From NCBI GenBank assembly GCA_963575745.1, contig CAUYUJ010020180.1, positions 56,001 to 120,000 on the forward strand: a DNA stretch of 64,000 bases, read 5' to 3'. The notes beneath the pieces were generated by a model. The model saw only the letters and a list, made by a program, of their open reading frames with translations, was not told where the DNA came from and made no database searches. This document shows positions 51,360 to 60,792 of the stretch, one piece after another (position 1 is the first letter of the stretch; each line of letters begins with the position of its first letter). Origin of the DNA: Prorocentrum cordatum (taxonomy: Eukaryota; Sar; Dinophyceae; Prorocentrales; Prorocentraceae). The translations under genes and the position numbers were made by a program.

Positions 51360-52165
51360 AGCATGATTCCTATTGAGAGCCTCTACAAAAAGGATTACGA
51401 TTGAAAGTCTCTACAAAAGGATTCCTGGCGAGAGCCTCCACAAAAAGGATTCCTATTCAGAGCCTATACAAAAGGATTCCTAGTGAGAGCCTCTGCAAAA
51501 AGATTCCTGTTGAGAGCCTCTACAAAAGGATTTTTATTGAGAGCCTCTACAAAACGATTCCTCTTTAAAGCCTCTACATCATGATTCCTATTGAGAGCCT
51601 CAACAAAAAGGGTTCCGATTCAAAGCCAATACAAAACGACTCCTATTGAAACCCAATTCATGTGGATTATTATTGAAAGCCTGTGCAAAACGATTTCGGC
51701 TGAGAGCCTCGACAAAATGATTCCCACTCAGAGCCTCTACAAACAAAATCTTATCGAAAGCCTTTACAACAAGATTCCTATTGAAAGCCTTTTACACAAG
51801 GATTCCGATTGAGAGCCTCGACAAAAACGATGTCAATTGAAAGCCAATACAATCTGATTAGTATTGTAACGCAGTACACATGGTTTCCTATTGAGAGCCT
51901 CTACAACCTGATTCCTATTGGGAGCCTCTATGAAAAAGAATTCGGGTTGAAAGCCTCTACAAAAGGATGCTTCATTGAAACCCAATACACATTGATTTTT
52001 CTTGGGAGCCTGTGCGAAAGGCTTCCTGTTGAGAGCCTCGACGAAAGGATCCGGTTGGAAGCCTTTTACAAAAGGACCCCCATTGAAACCCAATACACAT
52101 GTATTCCTATTGGGAGCCTGTGCGAAGGATTCCTGTTGAGAGCGCCCACGCAAAAAAAAATCCTC
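51360..52165. repeat. 36-bp minisatellite, about 22 copies
   Basis: Degenerate units have the core GATTCCTATTGAGAGCCTCT followed by ACAAAA and are about 34-37 bp long. The usual length is a multiple of three, so plus frames encode reiterated IPIESLYK-like peptides. The array ends about 500 bp before the Tpt1-like gene. The A/T content is clearly higher than in the surrounding repeats. Confidence 0.85.
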
Positions 52166-52668
52166 TGATAATCGGGGTAAGATGACAAAGGAATTAAGGT
52201 CTCATGTTCACTCTGCTCAGTGAGAGAGGGTACGGGATGAGACATCGATAGAACAAGTAACCGGTAAGCAAGTTTACTCTATCACGAATGATAAGTGAGG
52301 TGGCCGGCTGGCCGACGACACGACCACGACGCGGGGGCGACCCCGCGGCGCGCGCGCGCGAACCAGCTCGCACCTTTTATATCCTGTAAGCAAACATGCA
52401 GCTGCGGAAGATCACCGCAGTCATAGTCCGACAGTGCGCAGCAATGCAAGTGATGTGAAGTGGATGTCGTTACCACAATACGACGATATACGTTATGGCC
52501 CTGAATTACTTGATGAGTGGCTCGGAGAACCCAAGGAGAACCCAAATACATGAGCAAATGCATCACGACGATGTAACGCCACGAGATCCACTACAAGAGG
52601 TTCCACATCAATCAATTTCACGATCGACGTATCAACATTTGGCCGAAGACATCATATCGTGAGTGGAC
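52166..52668. other. Intergenic region upstream of the Tpt1-like gene
   Basis: No frame is supported here. It would contain any promoter and trans-splice acceptor of the downstream gene; several AG sites follow short pyrimidine runs but none stands out. A TGA directly precedes the open frame. Confidence 0.4.
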
Positions 52669-54519
52669 ATGGTCCGATGGAAATTCAGTGATCGTAAAAA
52701 CCACAACGGGCCATCCATGGATGCGGCCATGACGCACTGCCAAAAGGATGGTGAAAAAGATGGGTATCCCGATTGGAACGATTACTACCCGATCTTCATC
52801 ATTCGTGCGTTCCAGAAACATATGGACCCGCAGAAGAATCGGATCGAGATATACGCCAAACCAATCCCCGAGGGAGGCGACCCCAGCTGTTTCGATTGGA
52901 ACAGCGTTATTGCCATTCGATGTGTCGGAGGACACAGTTGCGTCAATCCACTTTCCAAACCATGGAACATGGGCTGGGAGAGCCTTCGCTGGACAGACGT
53001 GAAATACCTTCACCATGGCACGACAATCCGTGCTTGGCGCAACATTCTCAAGACAGGGATCATTCCCGGCTACGTCGATCCATCTTCTCAGAGAGACAAG
53101 CGTTATAAACCATCACCACGCACGGAGGCATTCTTCAGTTCCAGCACATATATAGACAATGTCCAGAAGAATCCCCACACCTCGGTACAGTCATACAAGA
53201 TCAATCACTACAAGAACGAGGTCGAGCTGGTGATCAACATGGAGATTGCCACAAAAGCTGGTTGCAGATTTTGGTTGGGCGCTCAAGGCGCTATTATGAC
53301 AGAAGACGTGCTTCCAGCAGCGGCAGTCATTGCAATTCGCCGTCTCCAACCGCGCCACGCGCACGGACAGCAGATATGGCCGGAGGGCCCGCCCTGGGAC
53401 TATCCGCCATTGGCCGCGAGACAACCGTTGAGCAAACACGAAATTTGCGCCGTCCTTCCTGGGCAGGAGTTCATCGATAACCCTCCTGGGATTACACCAG
53501 CTGACGCGGATCACGACATGGATCAGCCGCCAAGGACACCATCAGCATCAGCATCTTCGGCGCAGCGACCGATTGCGCCTCAGCTGGGGGCAACCCCTGC
53601 TGGCCGCATATCTGGCGCCGACGCCTTGGAGGAACAAATGGCCCGCGCTATGATCGCCGAATGCGAGCACAAAACAGAAGATAAAGAATGGTTAATCGCT
53701 ATGTCATACTGCCGAGAGGCCCTTCGACCCATCACATCAAAGATTACACAGAAAGATCGGAGTCGTCGGACTATATTTAATGATGTTCGCATGGGGGACT
53801 TCATCGTCACTAAGAATTGGGGATCTACCAATTGTTATCATTATGACAATCACTACCCCAAGGGCAATCACAACACCCAGGTCCTCATGAACGGGGGCCA
53901 CACATACGGCCCAATCATTCATTTCGGAGTCTTTGGCAAGTTCTTTGCGGTACAAATACCTATCCTCAACTACGGTTTACGTTGGGTAAACATATGGTAC
54001 AACGACAAAAGCATGCCTCTCAAGGGCGTTGTCTTTGCTTTACCAGTTCGTGCCGACATTGACCCGAGAGATATGAATACTGCGCTGGAAGGGCCATCCT
54101 CATGCCGTGACAAAATACATCAGCATAAAACAGATGGTAATCTACCATATCTCGGAATGCCGAGCATTTATAAGCCACGCATCCCACGTGCACCGACCAG
54201 ACGGCCCGCTCCTCGAACACCCGATCCCGAAGAGCTGGTGGCCACACCTGCCGAGGATACTGCTCCCGCGGACGATGGACCCCAACAAAAGGCAGGCCAA
54301 TCTGCTGAACCTCTAGTTACCGTCATTGTGGATATATCAAACATACCACTCGCTGCCGAGGAGAAAGCGGCAAATGACAATATGAGAGCAGATCTATCAG
54401 CAGAGATCAAAGCAGATGAGCAAGTCGACGCGAGCATCCTCGACAATATTATTGACCCGCCAGAAGACTTCCTCAACCACCCCGACTACGACCCAGAGGA
54501 GGACTCAAAGTGGACCTAA
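52669..54519 (+). CDS. Tpt1/KptA-like RNA 2'-phosphotransferase domain protein
   Basis: Tpt1 enzymes remove the 2'-phosphate left at a tRNA or RNA splice junction, passing it to NAD+. The start is the first ATG after an in-frame TGA (616 codons). The domain spans about residues 75-225 and carries the family's landmarks in order: AIRCVGGHS (R and GHS), KYLHHGTTIRAWRNILKTGI (HGT with Arg five residues after His), AFFSSSTY, ELVINMEIATKAGCRFW, and GAIMTEDVLPAAAVIAI. An insert of about 35 residues follows HGT…GI. The region after residue 300 (for example FNDVRMGDFIVTKNWGSTNC) is unlike any domain I know, and the C-terminus is acidic. Composition is less GC-rich than the flanks. The next ORF is in the same frame after one TAA. 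Catalytic residues appear kept; the substrate is unknown. Confidence 0.7.
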   Translation: MVRWKFSDRKNHNGPSMDAAMTHCQKDGEKDGYPDWNDYYPIFIIRAFQKHMDPQKNRIEIYAKPIPEGGDPSCFDWNSVIAIRCVGGHSCVNPLSKPWNMGWESLRWTDVKYLHHGTTIRAWRNILKTGIIPGYVDPSSQRDKRYKPSPRTEAFFSSSTYIDNVQKNPHTSVQSYKINHYKNEVELVINMEIATKAGCRFWLGAQGAIMTEDVLPAAAVIAIRRLQPRHAHGQQIWPEGPPWDYPPLAARQPLSKHEICAVLPGQEFIDNPPGITPADADHDMDQPPRTPSASASSAQRPIAPQLGATPAGRISGADALEEQMARAMIAECEHKTEDKEWLIAMSYCREALRPITSKITQKDRSRRTIFNDVRMGDFIVTKNWGSTNCYHYDNHYPKGNHNTQVLMNGGHTYGPIIHFGVFGKFFAVQIPILNYGLRWVNIWYNDKSMPLKGVVFALPVRADIDPRDMNTALEGPSSCRDKIHQHKTDGNLPYLGMPSIYKPRIPRAPTRRPAPRTPDPEELVATPAEDTAPADDGPQQKAGQSAEPLVTVIVDISNIPLAAEEKAANDNMRADLSAEIKADEQVDASILDNIIDPPEDFLNHPDYDPEEDSKWT

Positions 54520-54576
54520 CAATCATACGACCACCGCATATACCGCTGGGCGTCGGAGCTATTGGTGGACTCACCT

Positions 54577-56520
54577 ATGATAAAGGTGAAACAAATCATT
54601 GAGGTGCTCACTGGCGTGGACAGATTTGTGGTAGATAAAGCACAGTCGTACTTACGATTTGAAATTCAATTCGGATCCAAAACATGGAACGCGGAGACAT
54701 ACTATTTGGATTACAATCATACCCACAAATGGGCACGCGACTTACCAATTTGCAGTGCAGATAGCTTCTTCAAAAAGTTGGTACACTACCTGGACCCAGA
54801 GGTCGTCGAGGAGTCGACTACAGGCGTCTTCCAATGGATCTCTAAAGTGTATCAAATCATATTGCTGGACAGTATTGGGGAGCTCCGTAATTTCACAAAA
54901 GATGCTACTCATCAGAACCATCCTGCACTCCAGACATTGCGTGATCTATTTACACGTTGCATCCAGACATTCGGCAATCCAGGCTTCCCCGCATGGTCGG
55001 AGCTGGTGGAAACACCTGCCGCGCCACGTGGCCCAGGCGCGGAGCAGGACATTCCCCAGGATCCAGGCAGCATTGCATCCGCAGCTCCAGATCAGGAAAC
55101 CATGGTACGGATCATAGCCGAACAGAAGGGAATCAACCGCGAGGAGGGTGACAACGAGTCCGCCTTGCAGGAAGAGGCTAGCCGTATCCGTACAGAAAAC
55201 GTATGCCATGGTGATACTGATGACGCGGATAACGACACGACCGAGCGCATAGGACTGCCAGGGGAAAGATTGTCTAGGATCGAGATCGGGGGAATGAGCA
55301 GATCGATCGCTTCCCGACCGAACGCCGAAATCAACCGCGATGCCATGGATCAGATCGGCCGCAGTCTTGCTCGTGGTCGGGAAACTCGCTGGGGATCTCG
55401 TGAGCACCTCACGATTGACGGAGCCCCAGAAGATATTCAACATGATATCGCGCGATGTCGGAATTGCGATCGCATTTTATCCTTAGGGGTCGTTACAGAT
55501 GAAGGTACCCTTTGTGTCATCTGCTGGCAGTACACCGTTGCCGTAGGTGCTACGGGTAAAAGTACCGCTGTCGAGAGCGACCTGGCATACCTCCAGAAGC
55601 TGACCCACTGGATCAAGACGACGCTCTCCCAGGACGACATTACGAGGTACATGAGAGACGGAGCGCAGGTCATCATGACGGGCAAGCGCTCTGTTCCAGG
55701 CAATGAGAAAGACGTGCTGAGGAGAATGGCCAATTCCGCTAGGAAGAGGTATGAGAAGTGGGTCGCCTCTGGCTCCCCTCCTGTACACATGTGCAGATTG
55801 ATGGGCGAGCGTGAAGACGACAGACCTCTATACCATCCATTTGCCAATCTCATTCAGCGCTTTCTCAATGATTTGAAGTTCCACCACCAAATGACAGGCG
55901 CTCGTGTCAATAAAGGCAAGAACGCCTATACCATTGAGGATATGCGCGACGCCTGTGAAATCCTCGAGACCAGCATCAGGACTGGCCAGGCTGGTCGGAG
56001 GAAGTGGTGGTTGAACGCAGGCAGACTCGACAGAAGCACGCGGCAGGCACGCGGACTTGTCACGATTGCCCTCCCCAGGGGGGATGGCACCCGTGAGAAA
56101 GTCACGCAGCGCAATCTTGCCGCGCTTGCTTATGTTGAACCCGCCTTGGGTTCCACTGACCAGAGGGGGGTTGATTCAGGGATGAGAGCCGATCCGATCG
56201 AACCTGATACACACTCCCAGTACTCTGATGATGCCATGGAGCCACGCATGCTGCGGCACCCGCCGCCGCCGCCGTGCCCCGCTCCTGGCGATGCTGCAGG
56301 GTCCAGCGCCTCTGGCGCGCAGGACTACATGCCCGAGGCTAACTGGGCCCAAGCAATGATCACGGTCGCATGCGACGATTTCAACAGCATTTTGTTTACG
56401 ATATTGTACCTCACATTTTATGCATACCATATGAAAACGTATACAACTAATAGTGGCCAAGTTCGCTTGGCGTCCATTCTCACCGAGCTTCCCACGACAA
56501 ATGTCGCGAGCCAGAATTAA
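54577..56520 (+). CDS. Zinc-ribbon protein of unknown function, paired with the Tpt1-like gene
   Basis: This 647-codon frame begins at the first ATG, 57 nt after the stop of the preceding ORF and in the same frame, with no other stop between. The N-terminal 150 residues (VKQIIEVLTGVDRFVVDKAQ onward) look globular. A disordered acidic linker follows. Residues 294-316 form a ribbon, CRNC-x15-CVIC, next to a charged helical region (ESDLAYLQKLTHWIKTTLSQ, NEKDVLRRMANSARKRYEKW). The C-terminus has a hydrophobic stretch (SILFTILYLTFYAY) that could be a membrane anchor. No known family. Shared frame, spacing and composition suggest one transcription unit or a single protein split by one nonsense codon. 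Confidence 0.6.
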   Translation: MIKVKQIIEVLTGVDRFVVDKAQSYLRFEIQFGSKTWNAETYYLDYNHTHKWARDLPICSADSFFKKLVHYLDPEVVEESTTGVFQWISKVYQIILLDSIGELRNFTKDATHQNHPALQTLRDLFTRCIQTFGNPGFPAWSELVETPAAPRGPGAEQDIPQDPGSIASAAPDQETMVRIIAEQKGINREEGDNESALQEEASRIRTENVCHGDTDDADNDTTERIGLPGERLSRIEIGGMSRSIASRPNAEINRDAMDQIGRSLARGRETRWGSREHLTIDGAPEDIQHDIARCRNCDRILSLGVVTDEGTLCVICWQYTVAVGATGKSTAVESDLAYLQKLTHWIKTTLSQDDITRYMRDGAQVIMTGKRSVPGNEKDVLRRMANSARKRYEKWVASGSPPVHMCRLMGEREDDRPLYHPFANLIQRFLNDLKFHHQMTGARVNKGKNAYTIEDMRDACEILETSIRTGQAGRRKWWLNAGRLDRSTRQARGLVTIALPRGDGTREKVTQRNLAALAYVEPALGSTDQRGVDSGMRADPIEPDTHSQYSDDAMEPRMLRHPPPPPCPAPGDAAGSSASGAQDYMPEANWAQAMITVACDDFNSILFTILYLTFYAYHMKTYTTNSGQVRLASILTELPTTNVASQN

Positions 56521-56586
56521 CCAGCCACACAAATGTTGGACGCATCAAGAAGCGGCTGAAATGCGTGCCGCCTTGAGAACAAACAG

Positions 56587-56607
56587 GCTTGAGCCAAAAA
56601 AGGTACG
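56587..56607 (-). other. Relict DinoSL (single)
   Basis: On the minus strand the sequence is CCGTACCTTTTT followed by TGGCTCAAG, matching the DinoSL at 18 of 21 positions. It lies 67 bp beyond the zinc-ribbon ORF but in the opposite sense. No minus-strand gene follows it, so it may mark the remains of an insertion. Confidence 0.45.
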
Positions 56608-56659
56608 GCCCAGGAGGGACGGAGTAACATCCATACGGAGACCGAGCACTCCGTATGTC

Positions 56660-56830
56660 GGGGGCGCGCAAACATGGATTAGCGATCTATGGATTTGGCG
56701 CGCGGTCGCCAAATCCATGGATCGGGGGAGGTGCCTCCCCAAAAAGCGGCCGGTGCCGCCTCGCTCGGCGGCGGAAATCTGCGATTGCCCGTGGAAACGG
56801 GACCCGTCGCTAATCCACGCCCCCTTGATC
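56660..56830. mobile_element. MITE-like inverted-repeat element
   Basis: GGGGGCG…TGGATTAGCGA at the left is inverted at the right as TCGCTAATCCACGCCCCC (56,808-56,825), apart from an 8-nt insertion in the left arm. Inside is a perfect 12-bp hairpin, ATGGATTTGGCG (56,689-56,700) with CGCCAAATCCAT (56,707-56,718). It has no coding capacity. Confidence 0.5.
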
Positions 56831-58264
56831 CATGCATTCGATCGCCTGAGTATGGACTCGCCCCGTGGAGACTCGGCATCCTCCGAGAGGGAGGGCCTGC
56901 AAGCGCCACGCATGGCTAGCACGTGGGCCGTGAAGCAATTCCTGACCAGCGGGCCTGGTAAAACAAACGAAGAAAATCGGCACCTACAGTGGAGGATGGG
57001 GGGGAGGGAGCCAGCAGACAAAGGACGCGCCGCGGCGATGGCCGGCGCGCGCGGGCGCGGGCCAAGCAGGCGGCAGGAACAAGCCGAGACGCCAGCAAGC
57101 GGAACAGAACCGAAACCCGAGCCAAGGCCGCAAGGCAGGGTAGCGAACGAGCCGAAGCTGGCGACCCGAGCGAACGAAGAAACCGCCTCGAAGCCCAGCA
57201 AGCCGAGCAAACCGCGGACAGTGGGCCTGCGCGTTCCTGCGCGTTCCTCCTCCTCCTCCTCCTCCTCCTCCTCCTCCTCCTGAAGTCCTCATTCTCCTCG
57301 CCGTCGCCCTCCTCATGCTTCTGCCGTTGTGGCTCGGCGCCTGGCGGCGCGGTCCCGACTGGGATCCTGGTGAGCACTGGCTCGCTCGTCGGCGGGGCCG
57401 CGGGTTGGCGAACGTGGTTGCGAGGCCGACCGCAACGAGGGGTCGGCTGAGCTGCCGCTGCTCGGCACGATGGCCTGCAGATGGCTCCGTGGAGGCATGC
57501 CGTGCGCGTTCACCTCGCGGTCAGGGCCCCAGGCGCGGAGGCCGTCGCGTGGGCTGTGGCCGCGCGGGCCGCTGGCGCCGCCATCTTGGTGGTCGTCTTG
57601 CTACGCGTGGTGCCTGGCGCGGTCAGCAGAGCCGGGGGGGGCAGCTCAGGAGATCCGGGTCATCCTCTGGGTTCTCCAGTGGGTGTTGAAAACCACGGTC
57701 CCGCAGGCGAAAAGCGGCCTGGGAGACCGTCGGCGGCCTGGGACGAAGAGCGAGTCAGTGCTGCGAAAATAGTGTAGCCGACGCTGGGCCGCGGAGGTCG
57801 CTCTCTTTAGGCCAGGTAGCGGGAGCGTGGACCGTCTGCCTTTTCTCATGGCTCGACCCAAACGGTGTGTTCCGTTTTCGTTTGGTGTCCGTGTTGTAAT
57901 CGTTGCGCCTTTTCTGCAAAACGAAATCAAAACGGAAACGGTCCACGAGATCGCTAAAACACTGTTTAGATCGAGCCCCGCCTTTTCCAGGACACCCTTA
58001 TGCCGCGTTCCTGGGCCAGCGCGGTAGCGCCTTGGTGGACGCCGCTGCTGGGATGGATAATGAGACTGACGTCACCCATCCCGCAATTTTGTTGGTGGAA
58101 GCTTATGACACCCGAGTCTTCTCCGCGTGTGCGGGCCCAATACCAGCGAACGGGCACCTGGAGGATGCGCGGGTACACAAGGCGACCTGGATGTCTCGTC
58201 AGCTTACACTAATACGCATGCACTGGGTTGCAATGATCCTGGTCGGCGTGGGGGAAGTCCGACT
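56831..58264. other. No gene recognised
   Basis: Frames on both strands are Arg/Ser/Ala-rich and driven by composition; one ends in a Ser run from a TCC microsatellite (57,243-57,282). The part at 57,830-57,970 is less GC-rich but has only short frames. Confidence 0.45.
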
Positions 58265-58610
58265 GGTCGTGGGCTGGTAGGGCCTCAGAGGAGAGAGATA
58301 GAAATAAGAGGAAGAGGATGAGGAGGGGGCGGAAACGGAAAGACGAGCAAGAAAGACGACGACGAAGACCGCAAGCGAGCGAGCGTGGAAGGGCGAGCAA
58401 GAAAGACGACGACGAAGACCACAGGTCAGCCAGCGCGGAAGCGGGCGCGGCCGCCATCTCCCAGAAGCGGGAAGGGGGAGGAGGAGGATGAGGAAGAGGA
58501 GGAGGAGGAGGAAGAGGAGGACGAGAACGAGGAGGAGGAAGGAGGAGGAGCAGGAGCAGGAGACGAGAGGGAGGGGGAGGAGTGGAAGAGGGTCGTGGCG
58601 CCCGCGGGGC
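58265..58610. repeat. GAGGA purine tract with 28-bp duplication
   Basis: GCAAGAAAGACGACGACGAA followed by GACC occurs at about 58,345 and 58,398; GAGGAG repeats follow to 58,610. Confidence 0.75.
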
Positions 58611-58732
58611 CTTCATGAACGTGACCACGTAGTCCGAGAGCCACGCCAGCTCGGCCATGGCAGCGCGTGCGCACCACCTCCAGAAAGGGGGGCGACGGCG
58701 CAGTCAGCCCGTACAGGAAGGGGCCCTGGGAC

Positions 58733-58990
58733 ACACCAATAAACTCACACGAATAAGAGGATCTCCCATTTCTCCCCGTAGGAGGCGCTAGGGGTAGGTA
58801 GGAGGGATAATCATTATATCGTATTCCTCTCTGTAGCCGTTTGGGCTCCAGTCTGGAGGACCGGTAACAGCCATGCACAGGTTCCAAGCTAAGGGAGCCA
58901 CAGTATACAGGCGATTCCGCGAAGCCCACGAGAAAAGAGGACACACAAATAAATTCACAGAAATAACAGGATCTCCCATTTCGCCCCACA
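58733..58990. repeat. 46-bp direct repeat pair
   Basis: ACACA, AATAAACTCACACGAATAA and GGATCTCCCATTTCTCCCC at 58,733-58,780 recur with a few changes at 58,943-58,988 (AATAAATTCACAGAAATAAC, GGATCTCCCATTTCGCCCC). Confidence 0.7.
58831..58851 (+). other. Possible relict DinoSL (plus strand)
   Basis: CTGTAGCCGTTTGG followed by GCTCCAG matches the DinoSL at 17 of 21 positions. It is followed 21 nt later by an ATG opening a 62-codon frame (MHRFQAKGATVYRRFREAHE) without a known domain. The match could be chance. Confidence 0.3.
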
Positions 58991-59283
58991 TGTTCTGGGT
59001 TTTGTCTTCCCCCCCACTTCCCATATGTTCCCGCATTTTCTGGCGAGCCGACGATTAATCGTGTCTGCGTGTGTCTTTCTCTCCTGAGTACAGGAGGAGG
59101 CTGCGCGAGAAGGATGCAAGGCCCTTGGAAGCAGATTTCGAAGTTTTCGAGCGGGGCGCCACCAACGAAAGTGGCCGAGGATGCACCGAAGAGGCAAGGA
59201 TGCAAGGGCACCCTTGGGAAGGTTGCCCGTCCTTGCTATGCGGGTTGACCGTAAAGGGCAACGCTGGGGGGGACTGGCTCAGG

Positions 59284-59350
59284 GGGGACATCGACCGTGA
59301 ATCAGTGATACAGCACCGATGGATCGGCCACAACCCCCCGATGGAGGAAC
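59284..59350. mobile_element. Diverged copy of the GGGGGGACATCGACC element
   Basis: GGGGGGACATCGACC, then GAATCAGTGATACA and CACCGATGGATCGG, parallels one arm of the large inverted repeat at 60,640-60,745. It suggests a dispersed non-autonomous element. Confidence 0.45.
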
Positions 59351-60179
59351 CAACCGTTCATTGGGGGGGGATTTCGGGCCCCTGTCGACGATCAGTGGGC
59401 GATTGGGGGCCGATGCATACCCCCGCGACCCTATCCCGCTCAAGCGTTGCCCTTGAGGGGGGCCACGCGAAGGGTGGATGGAATGGTGCGCGCCGGCAAT
59501 CACTGGGCCAGAAGCGCGCGCGCGTTCGCTCGCCAGGGAGGCCAGCGTCGGTCGACAACGATTCGGGAAACTGGATCGAATCGGAATCGGAATGTGCATC
59601 GGATCGGGCTGCATCGGCACGGAGTAGAGTCGAAATCGACTTGGATCGCATGCGCCTGGATGCACACCAGCGCCACGCAAGCATCGGGACGCATCGGGTC
59701 ATCGGAACATCGGAGCCGAGTCGGACGGGCCGGCCGAGACAGACGTCGGATCGGATCGGATCGGATCGAAATGAGCCCTGGAGGCGGAACAGCAGGACGG
59801 GGAGAGGGGGAGAGAGTGAGCACAGCCAGGACGGACTGCCGAGGGTATCCGAGAGGGCGCGGGTCCTTTGCCGATGGCAGCCGGATTCTCAAACAGGCGA
59901 AAACCTGAAAGGGCGCGGCGGGAGGGTCGCGGGTATTTCTTCCATGTCAAACGAAGTCTTTAACACGGGTCAACAAAATAACCCCGAACGGGCGATAGTA
60001 AAGTACCCCCCCCCTTCCCCCCTCTATTGTTTAAATCCCCGACCACAGGGATCCATATGTGGGGAAGGCGCGGGGGCCGAACTTGATAATCCACGGTGAA
60101 AATTGCGGGGATCGACATTTCTGTCAGATCATGTTGATTAGCAACAACAGCAAAAACGCTTTGCATGGCCATGATGGTC

Positions 60180-60335
60180 TCGCCACACCAGCTTCCGCAA
60201 TCACGACCGTGTGGCAGGGCTGTGGGATTCTCACCAGTTCAGTTTGCCCACGTTACGACCGTGCGGCAGGGCCATGATGTTCTCATTTTCTTAGCCGCTC
60301 CCGAGTCAGGAACGTGTGGCAGGGCCATAGGGACC
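60180..60335. repeat. ACCGTGTGGCAGGGC repeat, three units
   Basis: ACCGTGTGGCAGGGCTGTGG (60,207), ACCGTGCGGCAGGGCCATGA (60,259) and AACGTGTGGCAGGGCCATAG (60,311) recur at 52-bp spacing. The GTGTGGC…GGCC core resembles the inverse of the 44.3-kb hairpin repeat. Confidence 0.55.
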
Positions 60336-60592
60336 GATTGGATTTTGATTGCGCATGCGTTTTTCGAGCAGGCAGAGCATTGGAGTTAGTTAATTAAGTG
60401 ATTTTTTGCGCACCCCTCACACGGTTCCTGGCCCTTCCTCCTCCTCCTCCTCTTCCTCCCCCTCCTCCTCCCCCTCTGCCCCCGCAGCTGCCCAAGCCCA
60501 AGCTTCCCCGAGTCTCCGAGACTCCAAGATTTCGAGCCTCTTCTAGGCGCCGGGCCTCGTCGCCCCAGGGGCAACGATAGGGGAGGATAGGC

Positions 60593-60632
60593 ATGCCTAT
60601 GCATCGGCGATGTTTCGCCGATGCATAGGCAT
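60593..60632. repeat. Perfect 18-bp-stem hairpin
   Basis: ATGCCTATGCATCGGCGA (60,593-60,610), loop TGTT, and TCGCCGATGCATAGGCAT (60,615-60,632) form a perfect stem. Confidence 0.85.
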
Positions 60633-60637
60633 TCTGG

Positions 60638-60745
60638 GGGGGGGGCATCGACTTGGAATCTGCGATACATCGCCGATGCATCGGGCGCGCATCGCCGATG
60701 CATCGGCGATGTATAGCCGATTCCAGGTCGATGTCCCCCCCAATG
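60638..60745. mobile_element. Inverted-repeat (MITE-like) element with about 50-bp arms
   Basis: From outside in, the left arm has a G run, CATCGACTTGGAAT, and ATACATCGCCGATGCATCGG (60,665-60,684). The right arm has the inverse CCGATGCATCGGCGATGTAT (60,695-60,714), ATTCCAGGTCGATG and a C run. The inner 20 bp pair perfectly around a 10-nt spacer. It ends about 50 bp before the ATG of the gene at 60,793. Confidence 0.65.
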
Positions 60746-60792
60746 CGTATCCCTTCACATCGTTGCCCCTGACTGCGTCGCGAGCCCCAGCG

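Noticed and set aside
51360-52165. CRISPR-like or transmembrane repeat gene in the 36-bp array
   Set aside because: Units are contiguous without spacers, and the frames break repeatedly with no start or domain.
56453-57283. A 276-codon plus-strand protein ending in a Ser run
   Set aside because: The frame overlaps the zinc-ribbon ORF end, crosses an inverted-repeat element and ends in a TCC microsatellite.
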